From the NCBI GenBank assembly GCA_965205055.1, contig OZ242030.1:186001-250000 (forward strand): a stretch of 64,000 nt of DNA, written 5' to 3'. This document shows, piece after piece, positions 62,028 to 64,000 of the stretch; the first letter of the stretch is position 1, and each line of letters begins with the position of its first letter. Origin of the DNA: CBDBBY01 sp965205055. GTDB lineage: Bacteria > Pseudomonadota > Alphaproteobacteria > Rhodobacterales > Rhodobacteraceae. A program made the position numbers and the translations under genes. The notes under the pieces are model-generated. The model had not been told where the DNA came from, did no database searches, and saw nothing but the letters and a program-made list of their open reading frames with translations.

Positions 62028-64000
62028 TCAAGCATCGAGCATCTGCGTCTCGGCCTGAGGCACCCGCGCGATTGGAGCTGAACCCTCTCTCAGATCCGGC
62101 GGCGTGGCGTCCATTTTGAACCGCTTGATCGCTGCGCCCAGCTGCACCGTTTCAACCCGCTTCTCGCCGAGCCGCCGGACCGACACCGTGCCGTCAGCGA
62201 CTTCGCGCTCTCCGACCGCGAAAATCAACGGCACGTGGCCAACGGAATGCTCCCGCACCTTGAAGCCGATCTTTTCGTTTCGAATGTCGGCTTCGGCCCT
62301 GAAGCCTTCCTCATTCAGTTTCTCCGCGACGTCCTGCGCGTACGAGTCGGCATCGGAGATGATCGTGGCCACCACGATCTGCCGCGGAGCCAGCCAGAGA
62401 GGGAGGCGACCCGCGTAGTTTTCGATAAGGATTCCGATAAATCGCTCGAAACTGCCCAGAATCGCACGATGAAGCATGACGGGGCGGTGCCGCTCGCCAT
62501 CCCGGCCGATGTACCAGGCATTCAGCCGTTCGGGCATGACGAAATCGACTTGGAGCGTGCCGCACTGCCAATCGCGCCCGATCGCGTCGGTGAGCACGAA
62601 CTCAAGCTTCGGTCCGTAGAACGCGCCTTCTCCCGGATTCAGTTCGAACTCCGCGCCCGCAGCGCTTGTGGCCGCTTTCAAGGCATGCTCGGCCTCGTCC
62701 CAAACGTCGTCGGATCCCGCCCTGACCTCCGGCCTGTCGGCGAATTTTATCGAGAACGACGAAAACCCCAAGTCCTCGTAAATGTTGGACAGCATGCGGA
62801 TGAAACCGCGCGTTTCGGCTTCCACTTGGGACTTTTCGCAGAATATGTGGGCGTCGTCCTGAACGAATCCGCGCACCCTCATGAGTCCGTGAAGCGCGCC
62901 GGAAGGCTCATAGCGGTTGCACGATCCGAACTCCGCGATTCGGAGCGGCAAATCGCGATAGCTTTTTTGGCCCTTGTTGTAGATCTGCACGTGGCAGGGG
63001 CAGTTCATGGGCTTCAGCGCGTTGATCCGCTTTTCCTGATCGAACTCCATGTCTACGTTGACCAGGAACATGTGCTCGTGGAACTTTTCCCAATGGCCGG
63101 ACGCTTCCCAAAGCGAACGATCAACGACGAGAGGCGTGTTCACTTCGACATAGCCGTTCGCGGTCTGCTTGCGCGCCATGTATTCGCGGAGCTGCTTGTA
63201 GATCGTCCACCCTCGCGGATGCCAGAATGCCATTCCCGGCGCTTCTTCCTGAAAGTGGAAAAGACTCATTTCCGCGCCGATCTTGCGATGGTCGCGTTTC
63301 TGCGCCTCCTCCAGCATGTGGAGATGCTTTTTGAGATCGTCCCTTTTGCGGAACGCGACGCCGTAAATTCGCTGAAGCATCCGGTTCCGGGAGTCCCCGC
63401 GCCAGAAGGCGCCGGAAATCCCCCGAAGCTTGAAAGCGTCTCCGGGAACCTGCCCGGTGTTGGCGAAGTGGGGACCTCTGCAGAGGTCTTGCCAGTCGCC
63501 GTGCCAGTACATGCGCACCGGTTCGCCTTCGGGAATGCCTTGAATCAATTCGATCTTGTACGGCTCGCCCTTGTCCCGGTAATGCTGAATCGCCCGATTC
63601 CTCTCCCAGACTTCAGTCCGCACCGGATCTTTAAGAGCGATGATGCGTTTCATTTGGGCTTCAATCAAAGCCAAGTCGGCAGGCGTGAAGGATTCGTCCC
63701 TGTCGAAATCGTAGTACCAGCCGTTTTCGATCACCGGGCCGATCGTGACCTTGGTTTCCGGCCAAAGCTCTTGAACGGCCCGCGCCATGATGTGGGCGAG
63801 GTCGTGGCGAACGAGCTCCAGCGCCGGAGTCTCGTCGGCCATTGTATGGATCTTCAACGCGGCATCGGAGGTGATCTGCCATTGCAGATCCCAATGCGAG
63901 CCGTTCAAATCCGCGGAAATCGCTCTTTTGCCGAGCGACGGAGCAATATCGCGCGCGATCTCGGCGGCAGTAATGCCGCTGCTGTATTTGCGTTCGTTGC
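62028..64000 (-). CDS. thrS: Threonyl-tRNA synthetase, N-terminus outside window
   Basis: The frame runs from the stop at 62028 to the window edge. It shows the end of a TGS domain (SSGITAAEIARDIAPSLGKR), the zinc-dependent editing domain (RHDLAHIMARAV and later HGDWQDLCRGPHFANTG), and the class II catalytic core. Core motifs are MNCPCHVQIYN (motif 1-2 region, Zn Cys), FGSCNRYEPSGALHGLMRVRGF, VMLHRAILGSFERF (motif 3), and an anticodon-binding C-terminus. It charges tRNA-Thr. infC follows 150 bp downstream. Confidence 0.96.
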   Translation of the reverse strand, partial: NERKYSSGITAAEIARDIAPSLGKRAISADLNGSHWDLQWQITSDAALKIHTMADETPALELVRHDLAHIMARAVQELWPETKVTIGPVIENGWYYDFDRDESFTPADLALIEAQMKRIIALKDPVRTEVWERNRAIQHYRDKGEPYKIELIQGIPEGEPVRMYWHGDWQDLCRGPHFANTGQVPGDAFKLRGISGAFWRGDSRNRMLQRIYGVAFRKRDDLKKHLHMLEEAQKRDHRKIGAEMSLFHFQEEAPGMAFWHPRGWTIYKQLREYMARKQTANGYVEVNTPLVVDRSLWEASGHWEKFHEHMFLVNVDMEFDQEKRINALKPMNCPCHVQIYNKGQKSYRDLPLRIAEFGSCNRYEPSGALHGLMRVRGFVQDDAHIFCEKSQVEAETRGFIRMLSNIYEDLGFSSFSIKFADRPEVRAGSDDVWDEAEHALKAATSAAGAEFELNPGEGAFYGPKLEFVLTDAIGRDWQCGTLQVDFVMPERLNAWYIGRDGERHRPVMLHRAILGSFERFIGILIENYAGRLPLWLAPRQIVVATIISDADSYAQDVAEKLNEEGFRAEADIRNEKIGFKVREHSVGHVPLIFAVGEREVADGTVSVRRLGEKRVETVQLGAAIKRFKMDATPPDLREGSAPIARVPQAETQMLDA

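Noticed and set aside
1..64000. tRNA genes, rRNA, CRISPR arrays, phage attachment sites
   Set aside because: No cloverleaf with a GTTCRA-type T-loop, no evenly spaced repeats and no integrase were found by eye. A tRNAscan or CRISPR finder run would settle this.

Overview
The window reads as a chromosomal segment of an alphaproteobacterium, most like Rhodobacterales or a close relative. The support is gene order: acnA divergent from ccmABCDG with a DUF1223 gene beyond acnA, dnaB-alr-mlaE-mlaF, radA-cvpA-SDR, rpsO-pnp and thrS-infC. No rRNA, tRNA or CRISPR array was seen. The window cuts genes at both edges: an unidentified gene at the left and thrS at the right.

Layout. 0-6.5 kb is an AT-richer accessory segment with a giant DUF1998 helicase of the Druantia DruE type, the tail of its upstream partner, and IS110 debris. 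6.5-9.3 kb holds SDR, cvpA and radA. 9.3-36 kb looks like an inserted block of about 27 kb, because mlaF and radA, normally neighbours, lie on either side of it. 36-47 kb is core again: mlaF, mlaE, alr, dnaB, the cytochrome c maturation genes and acnA. 47-57.9 kb mixes core and accessory genes: DUF1223, an orphan-looking DNA methyltransferase with a small partner, an EamA transporter, an LpxL-like acyltransferase, a thiolase, a lone AAA ATPase, and a sugar isomerase/dehydrogenase pair. 58-64 kb is core: pnp, rpsO, infC, thrS.

The catabolic part of the inserted block (9.6-25.7 kb) appears to be one system for a carboxylated aromatic or N-heteroaromatic compound. It has a complete branched-chain-type ABC importer (LivK, LivHMGF), a two-component flavin monooxygenase (HpaB-like oxygenase), a reductase fused to a LysR-type effector-binding domain, UbiD/UbiX prFMN decarboxylase, amidase, cupin, YciI and DUF2848 hydrolase. 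It also has a full thiol relay (TrxB, thioredoxin, AhpD-like protein), two paralogous MarR regulators and a GntR regulator. Two kinds of inverted repeat fit the regulators: sites with 9-nt spacers upstream of hpaB and between trxB and marR, and a palindrome TGAAATTTCA upstream of livH, near-identical upstream of livK, and exact upstream of the second of two tandem secreted alpha/beta-hydrolase genes (26.7-30.4 kb). That shared site suggests the hydrolases feed the same pathway. The most unusual single protein is the flavin reductase-LysR-domain fusion.

The rest of the block (30.5-36 kb) carries two His/Cys-rich secreted proteins, a GC-rich IS1634-family element, a truncated coding remnant and a diverged direct repeat of about 300 bp.
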